From assembly GCA_003254885.1 (NCBI GenBank), contig QANT01006727.1:1-54973 (forward strand): a DNA stretch of 54,973 nt, read 5' to 3'. The DNA is from Purshia tridentata. Lineage: Eukaryota > Streptophyta > Magnoliopsida > Rosales > Rosaceae. Of this stretch, positions 23,019 to 35,316 are shown piece by piece. A program made the position numbers and the translations under genes. Each line of letters begins with the position of its first letter. Within the stretch, counting starts at the first letter, position 1. The notes under the pieces were generated by a model that saw only the letters and a list, made by a program, of their open reading frames with translations, searched no databases and was not told the origin of the DNA.

Positions 23019-26000
23019 ATGGGAGGTGGTGATATGGAGGACCTTATGCAAGGCCAAGCTCTCATGAACGCAGCCAACTCTCCCATCAAACTTCGTATAC
23101 TTGTTGTTGACAATGACACTAATTTTCTTGCTCTAGTCTCAGGATTTCTTAACCTTTTAAGACATGAAGGTACCTAATTTAAGGCACATCCTTATTTTTC
23201 ATTATTTCTTATATGCATTAGTAAGATATGACTAGAAAATAGAAAAGGAACTTGTAAGCAATTTTCTCTCCAAGCTAGCTATACATATATTTTATGGAGA
23301 AAAAAAAAACTAATTGTTTTTAAGCACAGAAAAGTACGAGATAAATAAAGCTTTTCTCTCTTTTCGTTGATTTATGTTTCTATCGATCCAAACACCATCT
23401 TAAATTTTTTCAAGTTCTTGCATACATGAGTAGTAATATTTGGACAGATCTTTGCATGCAACTTTGTAATCCATGTTAATCTAGCTATCCACTTCTTTCA
23501 TTAATTCTAATTAGTTAATCCGAGAGCTCTTTTCTATCAAAAAACAAATCGAGAACTTCATTCCCAAATTTCTATTGGAGTTACGAAATCTAGTTTTCAT
23601 TAGCAACTAGATAATGTTTTAGTTTTTTTCCTGTTATGACCTTTTTTTTTCTTTCTTTAGCCCTTCTATTTCACTCACTCAATCAAATTCAGAAGCCAGG
23701 ACTTGGATTGTTTAGCTCCACGATCACTCTCTTTGTCTCCCTCTCTCTCTTCCTCTCTTGCTCTCTATCATTCATTTATACAATTTCTTTTCATTTTCCA
23801 AATTTTTATTGTCACTCGATCACAATCGATCAATATCGAAGTCAGCCAGGACTTGGATTTTTGAAATTCATGATCTCTCTCTCTCTCTCTCACTCTCTCT
23901 CTAGAGCTCCCTCTCCTCTCTAATATCATTCATATATACGATTTCTTTTATTTTTCCAAATTATGATTATATCTTGAATAATCAATCTGTATACTTAGGC
24001 GGTGATCTTTTTCAGATAAACCCTAACTTACTTTTTAATTTCCACATCATGAATATAATTTTCCATATTATTTAGGCATTTGAATTTGTATTGACTAATT
24101 TTCTTGTTTTATACTTTAATTTTTTACTGATAAAATAAGGTTTATTGATGGATTGTGTATGCAATTTAGATCTTTTATGTTATTAGTGAAATAATTTTAT
24201 TACGTACACGTACGTTTGTATGTCCGTACGTACGTTATTGCATGATCGTCAACGGTGTTTGATTTGTGCTTATTTTTCTTTTAATTTAACATACGTGTCG
24301 ATTTTTTGGAATTAATGAGTATCTTTCAAAATCCTTATTAACCAAGGTTCACATATATTATACTCCATTTACTCAATATGTATAATGTGGCTTGTGTTTG
24401 TATGATATTGTTGTGGTAAGATAAAGTACATTCTTAATTTTGCTCTATATATGTTTCAGTTGTGACATATAGGAACCCAGTCCAAGCTTTATCTGCTCTT
24501 CGGACTAGCACAAGCTATTTTGACCTCGTTATGACTGAAGTTTATCTGCCTAATATGGATGGATTTGAAGTACACAAGATAATTAAAGAAGAATTTAGGC
24601 TGCCGTTAATTAGTGAGTCAATTCAATTAAGTATAATCTCTCTTTTTTTAAAATTTTTTTTACATATATATACACATACATATTTATGTATCATATATAG
24701 TGCATGTACATTGATTTGTGGCATATTTTTATTTATCATTATCTTTATTTTTTATTTTTTATATAAATACTTTCTTAAATGTCCATGAGTTCTAAGTGTC
24801 TTTGAGGTAAAAAGAGTTTTAGGTCAGATTTAAATCTTATAGCTAGAAACGTACGAAAAGTATTGATAGCAAGCATTTGTTGACACACTATCATTTACTG
24901 ACATTAGTGGTTGTTTCATTTGGGTTCTTTGCCACTTTAAAGAGAAAGGATTTTGTTTTTTGTTTTTTGTTTTTGTTTTTTTTTTCATTTTCTTAGATTG
25001 CAGGTAATTAGGGTTTTGAATATTTGTGGGGTTAAGGTTTTTAGCCTTATGGTAAATTTAACTGAAAATTGGGATTGAAGCTGTCTCTGCACCAGAATTT
25101 CTCTCTCTTTTCTTTAGCCAGCTTTGTTATGGTATATACGTTTTAAAAATAGATCATGAGAATTTCTTAATATTGTATTACATGTATATATAAGGCTATC
25201 ATAACACATTAAAGCCATTACTTTTCGATCTACTGATTAGCGCCTCATTTCATTGTGATTAATAAAGTATGATTTTAAATGAAATCTATATAATTGTAAG
25301 AAAATCTATATTGTCATTCATATTTGCAAAGTATATACGTAATACCTATATACCCAATTATATATATCATTCATTAAAACATATAATTTCTTTTTCTAAT
25401 GCTATACATTATTTAGTTCATATATGTGTATGCACCGCACCGGTCATCTTTGACTGACTTGGTATTCGAATGCAGTGGTTTCGGAGGATGACAGAGAGTG
25501 TGTCATACTAAAAGCTCTAAAGGAAGGTGTTGCACATTATATAGTAAAACCAGTTTGCTTTAGTGACGTGAAAAACCTGTGGCAATTTGTTGTGACAGCC
25601 AATGGAGGAGGAAGGGTTTCTAATATTGTTGAGGAGATAGCAAGTATTGGGGGAAGGGAATCACAATCATGTGGGGCAATATCTTACGATCAGGGTATGA
25701 TAGCTGCATCATCCACTGCAAATGCTGAGACTGAGAAAAATGATGATGAGGAAAATGAAAAAAAGAAGAGAAAAAGACCAACAAATGAGGAAGGAAAAGC
25801 TCCTGCTGCTCCCAAAAAACCCAAGGTCATCTGGACATGTCCACTTCAAGCTCGGTTTCTGGAAGCTGTTCATATTATAGGCCTTGAAAGTACGTAAGAG
25901 TTCAAAATTTGGCCATATATAGGGGTTTTCTCAATATATAATTAAGGAATTAACTACCAATTACTAATTAATTACTATTCTTGTTCGTGTAGCTCGATTT

Positions 26001-29000
26001 GTCTTACTAATTAACTAACTTCTAAGGTTATTTTAATTAATTTTTTGATTTTCAATTTGTTCAGGGGCTGTTCCAAAAAGAATTCTCGAGGTCATGAATG
26101 TGGTTGGGTTAACTAGAGAAAATGTAGCCAGTCATTTGCAGGTTTTTTTTTCTTGAAATATATACAAATTTAATTTAAAAGCTTAATTAAGCTATAATTA
26201 GTTCAAAAGGTTTCATAAGTTTATCATACTAGCTTATATTGGATACGTACTTGGCTCAACTAATGCGAGACCAACTCCTGATGGTGGAACATATATATGA
26301 ACATGATTGTTTTTTGTTTTGCTTTTCAGAAATATCGACTGTTCTTAAGGAAAATTGCAGCGAAGATTGCAGCAAGCAAATCATCTGTCGAAAAATCCCG
26401 GTTCTCAAGGTTTGACTTTGGACAAAGAACATCCATTTTTCAACAACCAAGATTCGGAGCCAATCTCAGCTCGCTTAATCTGAATGTTGCTTCAATCCTC
26501 AATACTCGTCCTGCCATTCGTGCTAATGACCACGAAGCCTCCTGCAGCAACTCAGCTCCCAGATTTGGATATGCCAGGCAACCATATGAGCAGCCTTTTA
26601 TGAGCAACACAAACCCTTTCAAGCCTGCAGCCAATTACTCATCAGTCAATGGAATATTTCAACCAAACAATAATGCTCAAAGAAATTGGACAAATTTTAT
26701 AGCTGGAGATGTTTCATATGGCTTTGGGAGCAATGGTACAAATGGACTTCCCAATAATTTTGGTGCAAACCCAATGCAGATGTACCAACAAAACATTCAT
26801 CAAGCAAGTCCACAGCTTAATTTCATCAACAACCCATCTGGTAACTACAACAACAACTATGGCACAATTGGACCAATTGATCAGTACAATAATCCCATCA
26901 ATTATGCTTCAACATGGAATGGGAATATGGGATCTATGATCGGTGGTACTTCTAATAATCTGATGCCCTCCTACCCCAACAACAAAAACTATGGTGGAAT
27001 TCAAATGATCAATCCAAATCCCAATCCGATTGTGTCCAATGTAGGCTGGGACTCAGCAACTGGGGTCAACAACAATTTTGGTGGTTTGATGATGAACGGT
27101 ATTCACAATGATCCCAACCAACTGAGTGCTCCAAATGCAATTTCCCGTTATGATTTTTCAGGAAATGAGTCTTCATCTGTTGGATTTAATGGCAATGCAA
27201 CAAGCAACAGCCAGTTGACACCAATATTTGCTGATCATGAAGCCAATTATTATCCACAACACAATGATAATAATTCTTCAGCATTTGGTGATCCTACACT
27301 GCAACAGCAGCAGCTGCAATATAATTCTTCATCTGTTGGAGTAAATGGTAGTGCAACAAACAGCAGCCAATATCTCTCACCAATATTGGCTGATGAAGCC
27401 ATTAATCCACAAATCAACAACAAGAAGTCTGCATTTGCTGATCCTGCAGATCCACTACAACAGCAGCAGCAATATGATCCTTCAGTGAATGCTTCCCACA
27501 ACAGCTGCAATGTGATAGTGGAGAGTGGTTCTAGCTCTAATGATTTATCATCATTTCTGAACCGAACTGATGATAACCATTGTCATACGTTTCTGAAAAA
27601 CCATATTTTGGAATCTAATGATCAGGTATATATATATATGCTTATAAGTTTCATAGCACTGAGAAAAAATAAATCTGTGAATATATATGTGCTTTTATTT
27701 TGATGTATATTATTGCATATTAAGTAATTTTTCAATTATTGCTTCACAATTATTTTTCTGTAGGAAAAAGGAAAACAAGTCATGAATTCTGATGCTAATG
27801 CAAGTGGGCTCCAAGAGAATGCTCCCTTGAACAAAGAAATATCCCTTGGCCAGGTATATATGCAAGCATCACCTCGTTTATATATTGATTAATGCTTTCT
27901 TTCTTTTTTGCCATGATCGATTGATTAATGCATGCATTTGATGATTTTAATTAATTACTTCATTTTATGATCAATATGTGTGTGTGTGGTTTCATTTAAA
28001 TGTGTATGTATGATATTTCATTGTTTTATATTTTATTTATAGGATTATTATCTATAGTTTGATAACAATGTAATATAGTTTACACTTTATATTTGATATT
28101 GCCTGTCAAAATCGTGAATGAATAAATATAGTTTGTCCTCTTAGTTTCATCCTTTTTGGGCTTATTTACAGTGAAGTTTCCTAATAGTTTCATCTAATCA
28201 TCCTACAGATCTAGCTTATTTTAATTCATTCATTTCTTTGTGAAATTAATTCCAAATTAATCTTGAACTTGTCTTTGTTAAAGCGTCAAAATGATCAAGC
28301 TTTCTAGTTCTGTGGCAGTATATATATATTATATTATGATGTTAAATGGCTATATTCTATGCAGTAATCAAAACCTTTATTATACAACTATGCAATTAGC
28401 TAGTGCACTGTTCGATCACTCGATATCTTTCGATACCTTACTTCTGGATGTAGTGGTTATAGATATGCATTATTCTAAAAGTGAATTGGGTGGAGGAAAG
28501 TCTATATTTTCTTTAATTAAAATGATTTGAAAACTCTAGGCTCACTTTTAATAAACCGCTCAATGTGATATCGTAGGAAGAATGCATTAATGGAGAATTC
28601 ATGGACGACTTCGAGTTTGATGGAGTGATGAATTTGATGGATATGCCACCCATAGAAAATCTCTCCCTTGATGACGTATGTTCATTATGCCCAGCATATT
28701 TAATTCTCAAATTTATTTACTTTTTTTTTTGGGTAATATACTGTACATAATGTGCATGTGTTGTGAACTAATACTGTATTAGTTAGGTTAAGTATATATA
28801 TATAAAAGATTTTTCCATTGTAGGATCTTAGAAAAAAAATTATTTGTAGGATACCTCATGTAGTCCACTCCCATATTTTTTTAACAATTCAAACTGTCTA
28901 TTTTTTAAATCTCTATTAATAGATTATTTTTATAAAAAATTAGCCAAATCGGAAATCATTTGTCTATCTACCTTTGATTAAATAAATAGACGAGTTAAAA

Positions 29001-29604
29001 TTTTCGATAAAACCATATATTTGTTGATCAAAGTTACATGGGTAAATGATTTCCGATTTGGCTAATTATTTACAAGGATGATCTATGGATAGAGATCTAA
29101 AATATAAATGGTTCGGATTATTAAAAACTACATGATAGTGACCTCATGAGGTATCCTACATTTAATGTTATTTGTAGGATCTTACAATAGAGAATTCCTG
29201 TATATATATATCCATATAATAGTTTTAGGTTGGGTGATTTAATATCGCACATATCAGAATCATTATATATTTGTCACTTAATTTAAGAATAGGATCACCT
29301 ATTTTAACGAATGAACCATTTCGTATTCACATGTACGTATCTAAATGATAGGATCATCACACGAGGGGAACAATTGAGTACTAGTCCCACACTGATTGAT
29401 CCACGACTTAAAGAGTCGTAGTACTCCCAAAAGACAAATTTATGACTTGGCACTAGATTGAAGTGCATAATACAGTTATAATGACCTTAGTACAATATAA
29501 TGAAAGTAGTGAAATGTTACTTAAAATTACTTAATATTGGGTTTCTTTTTCTTTTTTTTCGCTGACAGGATTGGGAAGACATAATGAACTCATTGTGGAA
29601 CTGA
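23019..29604 (+). CDS. Type-B response regulator with Glu in place of phospho-Asp
   Basis: Exons: 23019-23169, 24460-24612, 25476-25889, 26065-26141, 26330-27625, 27764-27853, 28577-28675, 29569-29604; 771 aa. A receiver domain (about residues 24-140) is followed by a basic NLS-like KKKRKR (197-202) and a GARP/Myb DNA-binding domain (about 215-274) with [10 protein letters not shown] and the diagnostic SHLQKYR. The rest is Asn/Gln-rich, typical of type-B activation regions. In the family, a histidine phosphotransfer protein phosphorylates the receiver Asp. Here that position is Glu77 ([11 protein letters not shown]) and the acidic pocket is DND, while Ser104 and Lys126 are kept. Phosphorelay control is therefore probably lost and the protein may be constitutively active or otherwise controlled. 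The GARP N-terminal half ([13 protein letters not shown]) is also divergent. A 52-residue block is duplicated (546-597, 598-650). Frame is open throughout. Confidence 0.9.
23636..23930. repeat. Duplicated CT-rich segment in ARR intron 1
   Basis: Two similar stretches (about 23690-23800 and 23840-23960) share AGCCAGGACTTGGATT, CT-rich runs and TATCATTCATWTATACRATTTCTTTT-like endings. The frame through it is a simple-sequence artefact. Confidence 0.55.
27170..27484 (+). repeat. In-frame 156-bp tandem duplication in ARR exon 5
   Basis: Unit 1 (27170-27325) and unit 2 (from 27326) both encode SSSVG.NG.AT, then SPI or TPI-.-AD, SAF.DP and a Gln run of four or five. The offset is exactly 52 codons. 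Divergence between units shows it is not recent. Confidence 0.8.
28808..29199. mobile_element. Foldback MITE copy 1, in ARR intron 7
   Basis: The left end (TTCCATTGTAGGATCTTA, then TTTGTAGGATACCTCATG) is inverted at the right end (TATTGTAAGATCCTACAAAT on the other strand). The interior shares AAATTAGCCAAATCGGAAAT and TTTTCGATAAAACCATATAT with the copy at 34940. Noncoding, with AT-rich flanks. No clean target duplication. Confidence 0.75.
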
Positions 29605-30420
29605 TCACCCGCTGAGAGAGTCGTACCTGCCTAAAATCATGTGAAAAGAAATAAAGCTTGATGGAGAATCAGAAGTCTTAGTATGAATATGAATGGAGTT
29701 TGCAACTTAAGATATCCATTATTCAATCTATATATTAATTTCTAGTTTGAGCTGTGTTGAATATGTTTCTTAATTTTCTAGCGGACAACTAACTTTGCAA
29801 GCTTATAGTACTATTTCGGAAGATAAATTTGGCAGACATTTATAGCCATATCTCGTTTTTATTTTTTTCTTCTAAGCTTTTAACTTAGTTTTTAGTGTTC
29901 TTTATTTGATGTTGAAGATCTAAGCCTAATTTATATCTCAATGAGGTGGTATACGTAGAAGAAACACATGGAGATCATATGTTCTTTGCTTCTGCAGGGA
30001 TATATATGAGAATTAATCAGCCCTAGCGGTTCTTTAATCTCTCTGGATGTTTCGAAGCTTTAATGAGTGATCGATGTTGGGTTGTAAAGGTAATGAGCCA
30101 AGAAATATTGTTCTAAATGTAAAATTTAGACCAAAGTGCATGCATGGGATAAGTATTTTTGTTTTTTTTTTTTTAAAAGAGATGTGGGCATGTTTGGCCA
30201 TGCTCTTGAAGAAATTTAGGCATCAATTAACAATAGAAAGAGTAGTCCAAACCTTTATAAACCACTAGTAAAGCCCTCACATTTTTAATGTGAAATTTCT
30301 TTCAACAGTTCTTACTATATCCATGTCTTTGGTAGCTTTGACAGAAATAGTTATAGTTTTGGGTTAAAGAAGCACATTTTAATTATTGTCTTCTAGATAA
30401 TGCACTGGTGCTTCCTAAGA
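29605..30420. other. ARR 3' region and intergenic DNA
   Basis: The 3' UTR presumably covers the first few hundred bases. The remainder is AT-rich with no recognisable gene; the 64-codon frame at 30074-30268 is unsupported. Confidence 0.5.
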
Positions 30421-30425
30421 CTCTA

Positions 30426-31075
30426 TGTTGAATGTTTCAAAATATAAAGTAGGCCACCAACGGGTGGCTGTATAGTTGAAAACTAATTTGTGCCTTTTGG
30501 CTTGAAGCAATGTATCCTTTGGTGATTTAAACTTCTAAAACTTTTGGGAAAGGTTGTAATCACCTCAGTTATGAATATATGGCTTTAGAGTCACAATCTT
30601 TCATGAAAAGATATGATTTTTATGAAGAGGTACCTCTTATTTAAAAGGTATAACCCATTTGAATTAATTCAAATAAATGGCTGCCATACCAATTCATAAA
30701 GGGTACTTGATGCTCTATAAATAGAGGGATTTTCTGCAAAGAAAAGAGATCAAAAATCTAAAATTCTTATCCTCTATCATTTTACTACAAACTATAGAAT
30801 TAAGAACTAATTTCTGCAATTTTAGTTCTTAATTAATCTTGAGCCTTTCTTGTTTATCTCTCAGGGTGTTTGGTTTGTTTTTGGTTGTGCAAGACATCAA
30901 CAAACACATAGTGTTTTCACTAGACTTCATTGTATCCACAAGGCTTATTTGCATATCCCTTTTGCACACTGATTGTGGGGGCAAATAAAGTCTGAAAGAA
31001 AGCGAATTTATTCGTGCCTTGAAGCAAGTTTCTTTCCATCCTTTTTGGCAGCCACAACTCACAAGTTTTCCAACA
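30426..31075 (+). mobile_element. Solo LTR of an LTR retrotransposon
   Basis: The 650-bp block begins TGTTG and ends CAACA, the canonical TG...CA with 5-bp inverted ends, and CTCTA lies directly on both sides (30421-30425 and 31076-31080). A TATA box TATAAATAG is at 30716-30724, as in the U3/R region of an LTR; this sets the sense strand as plus. No primer-binding site, gag or pol follows, so this is a solo LTR left by LTR-LTR recombination. Copia-like by size and promoter type, but the superfamily is a guess. The minus-strand frame at 30829-31062 is not a gene. Confidence 0.8.
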
Positions 31076-31080
31076 CTCTA

Positions 31081-32473
31081 GATGTTTTTCCTACAACTTT
31101 GTCATACCTTGTTTTGAACCCTATAATCTTTTGGGGCTAAATTCATTTTCGGTTTTCAGGATTTCTGCCTAAAATCCATATTTTTCTTATCATTGTGCCG
31201 GTATTGACAGTTTGTTCTTTGATGATTTTTTTGTTTGAATTTTGCCCTAAAAATTTAGATTTTTTCACATATTGATTTTACCGATCTCTCAACTTCCAAT
31301 GCTAATTGCTCGCTACATGGTTCTTCACTGTTCGTGTGTTTTTCTCTTGCCCATATGGGTTTCTTATAGACTAATTACTTTGCGTTCGATTGTATATATG
31401 AATATTTATCATCTACTTGTTTTGTGGTCATCTATAACTATTGGCAGTTCTATTTATTGATTTTTTTTTTCTTTCACACTGCTATTTTGTATACGTGTAT
31501 AAGATTAGAGTGTTAAAATCATCACCTTTAGTTAATACTTGCCGATTGAGATTTTATAGGCCATGCAGTGGCATGCTTGCAAACAAATCCAAGAACAGTA
31601 TTTTATTTCATGATTCTCCGCTAAACCGGCCATAGAATTTTGAGGGTAACAACAAATATGTTACAAGTTTATGATAAAATGAAAAACAGCCTAAAATAAA
31701 AGAGAGATTTCGATAAGAAATCCAGCAAAGAATAGGAAAAACAATATGAAAATAAGACCTTGGACAATTAGGCATTAGGCATCTCTTTATCTTATTCCTT
31801 TCTGCTTCTGACCTTATTCTATTTCCACATCCATGACATATTAAAACATAAGAAATATAATTTAAAAGTAAGCTTTGACTAGTGATTAACACGATGCCAA
31901 TAATGCCTCAAGTCTTATTCTTAACCATCACATCTCTCATTGTTGGATTACACATAATTTTATCATAACATGAACATTATATGTGATAAATTACTCATAT
32001 TAACCATATGATCTCACATACACTACCTTGCCACTACTTGGCCCAATCATCTTACCTTCTCTCTCTTATTAATTACTATTTTTGCTGTCTAATCATAGCT
32101 TTAAAAAAATTAGTAACCTGAGCATCTGATAGATGACATTATATGATAATTCTGAAATGCTGGATTTTGTTGCATCTGATCATGAATGAAGACTTTTTTA
32201 ATTTTTTTTAAAATTCATGGAAATCTAAATACTTACTAGAGATAATGAATTACTATCTTTTCAACAAGCAGATTGAAAAAGCAACATATGACATATGATC
32301 GATGCTAGCTCATCGGTTCAAAATCGATAAAATACTAAAACCAATTCAATCCAATATTAATGAAATCGGATTGAATAATGGGGTTGAATTTTGATGAAAA
32401 GAGGAAAAATATCGAAACATAAAATTTTTTTTCGAGAAAAGGATGTCATAATAAAATTTTATGAGACTTTTCC
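31081..32473. other. Intergenic DNA, no gene seen
   Basis: Short frames on both strands (31272-31892) lack domains and are AT-driven. Nothing else recognised. Confidence 0.5.
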
Positions 32474-32481
32474 CGAGAAAA

Positions 32482-32648
32482 TAAGGGAGAAGCTACATGT
32501 AGGTCTCTGAGGCAACACAAGCTAGAACCCGAACCCAAATGTAATTCTATTCAGGTTTTAGAAAAATTAAATAAAACATTTGTAGTAATATTCCAAACAT
32601 TTGTAAGATTCTTGACCTCTTCATAAAAAATTTGTAACTCTGCCCCTA
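32482..32648. mobile_element. hAT-type MITE, second copy of the TAGGGGYGGAG family
   Basis: It starts TAAGGGAGAAGCTACATGTA and ends GTAACTCTGCCCCTA, which is TAGGGGCAGAGTTAC on the other strand. Flanks CGAGAAAA (32474-32481) and CGAGGAAG (32649-32656) match at 6 of 8 positions, an aged hAT duplication. Ends align with the element at 4521-4718. Confidence 0.65.
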
Positions 32649-32656
32649 CGAGGAAG

Positions 32657-33295
32657 GGTAAGCAGCAAAGTTGGGTAGCCAAACATCTCACTCCTTTGAA
32701 TAAGAATGATGGAGCTGGTTTCTTCTCTGATCAAATAAGCATGACCAACTAAATATTGTATTGGAATTTTACAAAGTAAATCCGTCCAATGATCTAAAGG
32801 TGCAAGTTTTAAAATATAAAAATCCAATCAACTCTATCAAAGTCATCATCAAATTGGACCTGATGGATTTGGATGAATTAGGTTGGAGCTTTAACAACAC
32901 CTCTCATGTTAAAACACCTACGTTTAAACCACGTACACAGCATTACACCCCAAAATAACTGCTGACTCCATCAATTTATTCAATTGATCAGACGTGGGCA
33001 ACTATTTTAAGACACCAATATTGTTTTATTGGATATTTAGGTCATCCTTATTTCTCTATTAGTATAATCACAATGGTATTATAATCAATCAAAGCGTACA
33101 AATTTGATTGATTGGTGGTGATCCAGTCTAATAAAAATATGTGCAAATAATTATATGAGTTTCGCATGTAGTTTAAATGTAGACATTTGAAGAATTAATG
33201 CAGTCCATAACCAAACTTGTCAACTCATGGCTCTTTTTTATATATTTTTATCATTACTATATATTAACATAATATTTGATATGAGGGCCATTAAT
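32657..33295. other. Intergenic DNA, no gene seen
   Basis: AT-rich. The overlapping frames around 32621-32958 have no recognisable domain. Confidence 0.5.
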
Positions 33296-33650
33296 CCATT
33301 GTGAAATCCCGCAAATAAATTTATTTGTAGGATCTCTTGTAGGGCTCACTTTACATTGTATTTTGATATATAATCTGAACCGTCTATGTTTTAGATTTTC
33401 ATTCGAAGATCTTTTTTGCAAAAATTAGCTAAAAAAATCAGTTACTTGTTTGATTAAATAGTCATATTTTTTCAAGTGTTTATAAAAATATTTTATTCGT
33501 GTGTTTATTTGATCAAATTTAGATAGCTTAATGGTTTCCGATTTGTCTAATGTTTTGCAAAAATAATTTTTGAATACAAGCCTAAATATATGGACGGTTC
33601 GGATGGTTAAAATATTATTTGGAGTATGCCCCATGAGATATCCTAAAAAT
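33296..33650. mobile_element. Foldback MITE copy 2 (diverged)
   Basis: It shares the order of words seen in the other copies: CCATTGTGAAATC, TTTGTAGGATCTC, GAACCGTCTATGTTTTAGAT, GCAAAAATTAGCT, TTTCCGATTTG, and near the end GACGGTTCGGATGGTTAAA and ATGAGATATCCT. The ends are inverted but eroded. Confidence 0.6.
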
Positions 33651-33797
33651 AAACTGAAGGGGTATGTATTAGATATACCGACTATTATTTTTAACTTGTA
33701 GTGATTCCTTAATTTGATGGCTGACATAACAATTTGATATTATAAATATATATGTATATACATATTTGAATAAATGATATATTGTTAGATCAATTTG

Positions 33798-34048
33798 AAT
33801 TAATTGAAAAATTAAGATAATTTGAGTACCTCTAACAATGCTATTTTGAATTAATCCCAATATGCGGCAGATTAATCTTTTTCCCAACTATCTAGCCACT
33901 TTGTCAAACTACTATGATCATCAATTAATTGAAAAATTAAGATAATTTGAGTACCTCTACAATGCTATTTTGAATTAATCCCAATATGCGGCAGATTAAT
34001 CTTTTTCCCAACTATCTAGCTACTTTGTCAAACTACTATGATCATCAA
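33798..34048. repeat. Tandem duplication of about 125 bp
   Basis: 33798-33922 and 33923-34048 are nearly identical over their length, differing mainly by a single-base deletion (CTCTAACAATG versus CTCTACAATG) and one substitution (CTAGCC/CTAGCT). No N separates them. Confidence 0.85.
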
Positions 34049-34939
34049 CTCTATTATTTTTGTATTAATTAATCCAACGTACTTTTCTATTATTCTGTCA
34101 AACTGTCATGTTCAACTCTAATTTTTTTATTCCTTTAAATCCGATTTTCACCTGGACAGATAGAGAAGATGGTCAGCAAAACAGCTCAACGGCGCCTGAC
34201 AGAAGCTATTGAATATAAAAATCATGGTTTAAATAATAAGAAACCATATTATTAATATTGAGAACATGTTTTGCCTCGCAGTCCTCGCCGTGTGTTTTGC
34301 AAGTATGATTTGGAAAATGTAGGAAATTAATGCATAGTTGAAAAATTGAAAATGCCAATTAATTTCTTTTTTAATATGAGAAAATCATATGTTTTTAAAA
34401 TAAAAATAAATATGAAAATTAAGCCATGCATGTCTTGCGCAGCTTAAGATGTGGTGTGATGCATGTGATGTATTTATTGACTAGTGCATTAATAAAGCAG
34501 TTACTACTGCTTAATCTTTCTAAAGTCAACTCCCCAAACGGTCGGCTATATATATATATATACATTAGTCTATTTATGCACTCCACAATTCAAAAAAAAT
34601 TTCTTTGCCCCTGCGTTATTAGAAAATAATCAAATTAACGTTTGTTTTTGTGTGTAGTTAACTCAAATATAAACTCAAACGTCCTAAACAAACTCAAGAC
34701 CAATGTTATGAGATGAGTGTACACAAATGACTTCGAGTTCAATTGTATTTAAAAGAACTTGCACTTGGATAACATTAATGAGATCTATTGCGAGTCATTT
34801 GCTGGCACTACTAACTATTTATAGATTTAAAGATCCATGTGATATTTTCATTAATTTACTACCAGGAATGAGCCCATGAATTTGTATTTTGCCAAAAGTT
34901 TATATGTGCTGTCAATGAATTGGCTCCTTAATATATATA
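34049..34939. other. Intergenic DNA, no gene seen
   Basis: AT-rich with a short (TA)n near 34548. A small frame near 34170-34210 is too short to call. Confidence 0.45.
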
Positions 34940-35316
34940 GGAATTCTCCACTGTAGAATTCTACAAATAATTATGGAGTCCACTCCCATATTTTTTTCAA
35001 CAATGTAAACCGTCTATTTTTTAGATCTCTATTAATAGCTAATTCTTGCAAAAAATTAGCCAAATCGGAAATCATTTGTCCATCTAACTTTGATCAAACA
35101 AATAAACGAATCAAAATTTTCGATAAAACCATATATTTGTTGATCAAAGTTACATGGATAAATAATTTCTAATTTGGCTAATTTTTTGCAAAGATGATCT
35201 ATGAATAGAGATCTAAAATATCGATAATTCGGATTGTTAAAAACTACATACTAGTGACCCTATAAGATATCCTACATTTAATGTTATTTGTAAGATCTTA
35301 CAATGGAGGATCTCCA
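34940..35316. mobile_element. Foldback MITE copy 3
   Basis: The left end GGAATTCTCCACTGTAGAAT pairs with the right end, which reads GGAGATCCTCCATTGTAAGA on the other strand; both continue into CTACAAATAA / TTACAAATAA. The interior is about 85-90% like copy 1 at 28808. Immediately outside, 35316-35335 repeats ATGAGGTATCCTACATTTA from the inner right arm. Confidence 0.75.

Noticed and set aside
29330..29480. LTR-like phrase AGTCCCACACTGATTG in ARR intron 7
   Set aside because: The phrase resembles the 3' part of some plant LTR/TRIM elements, but no TG...CA ends or target duplication could be placed.
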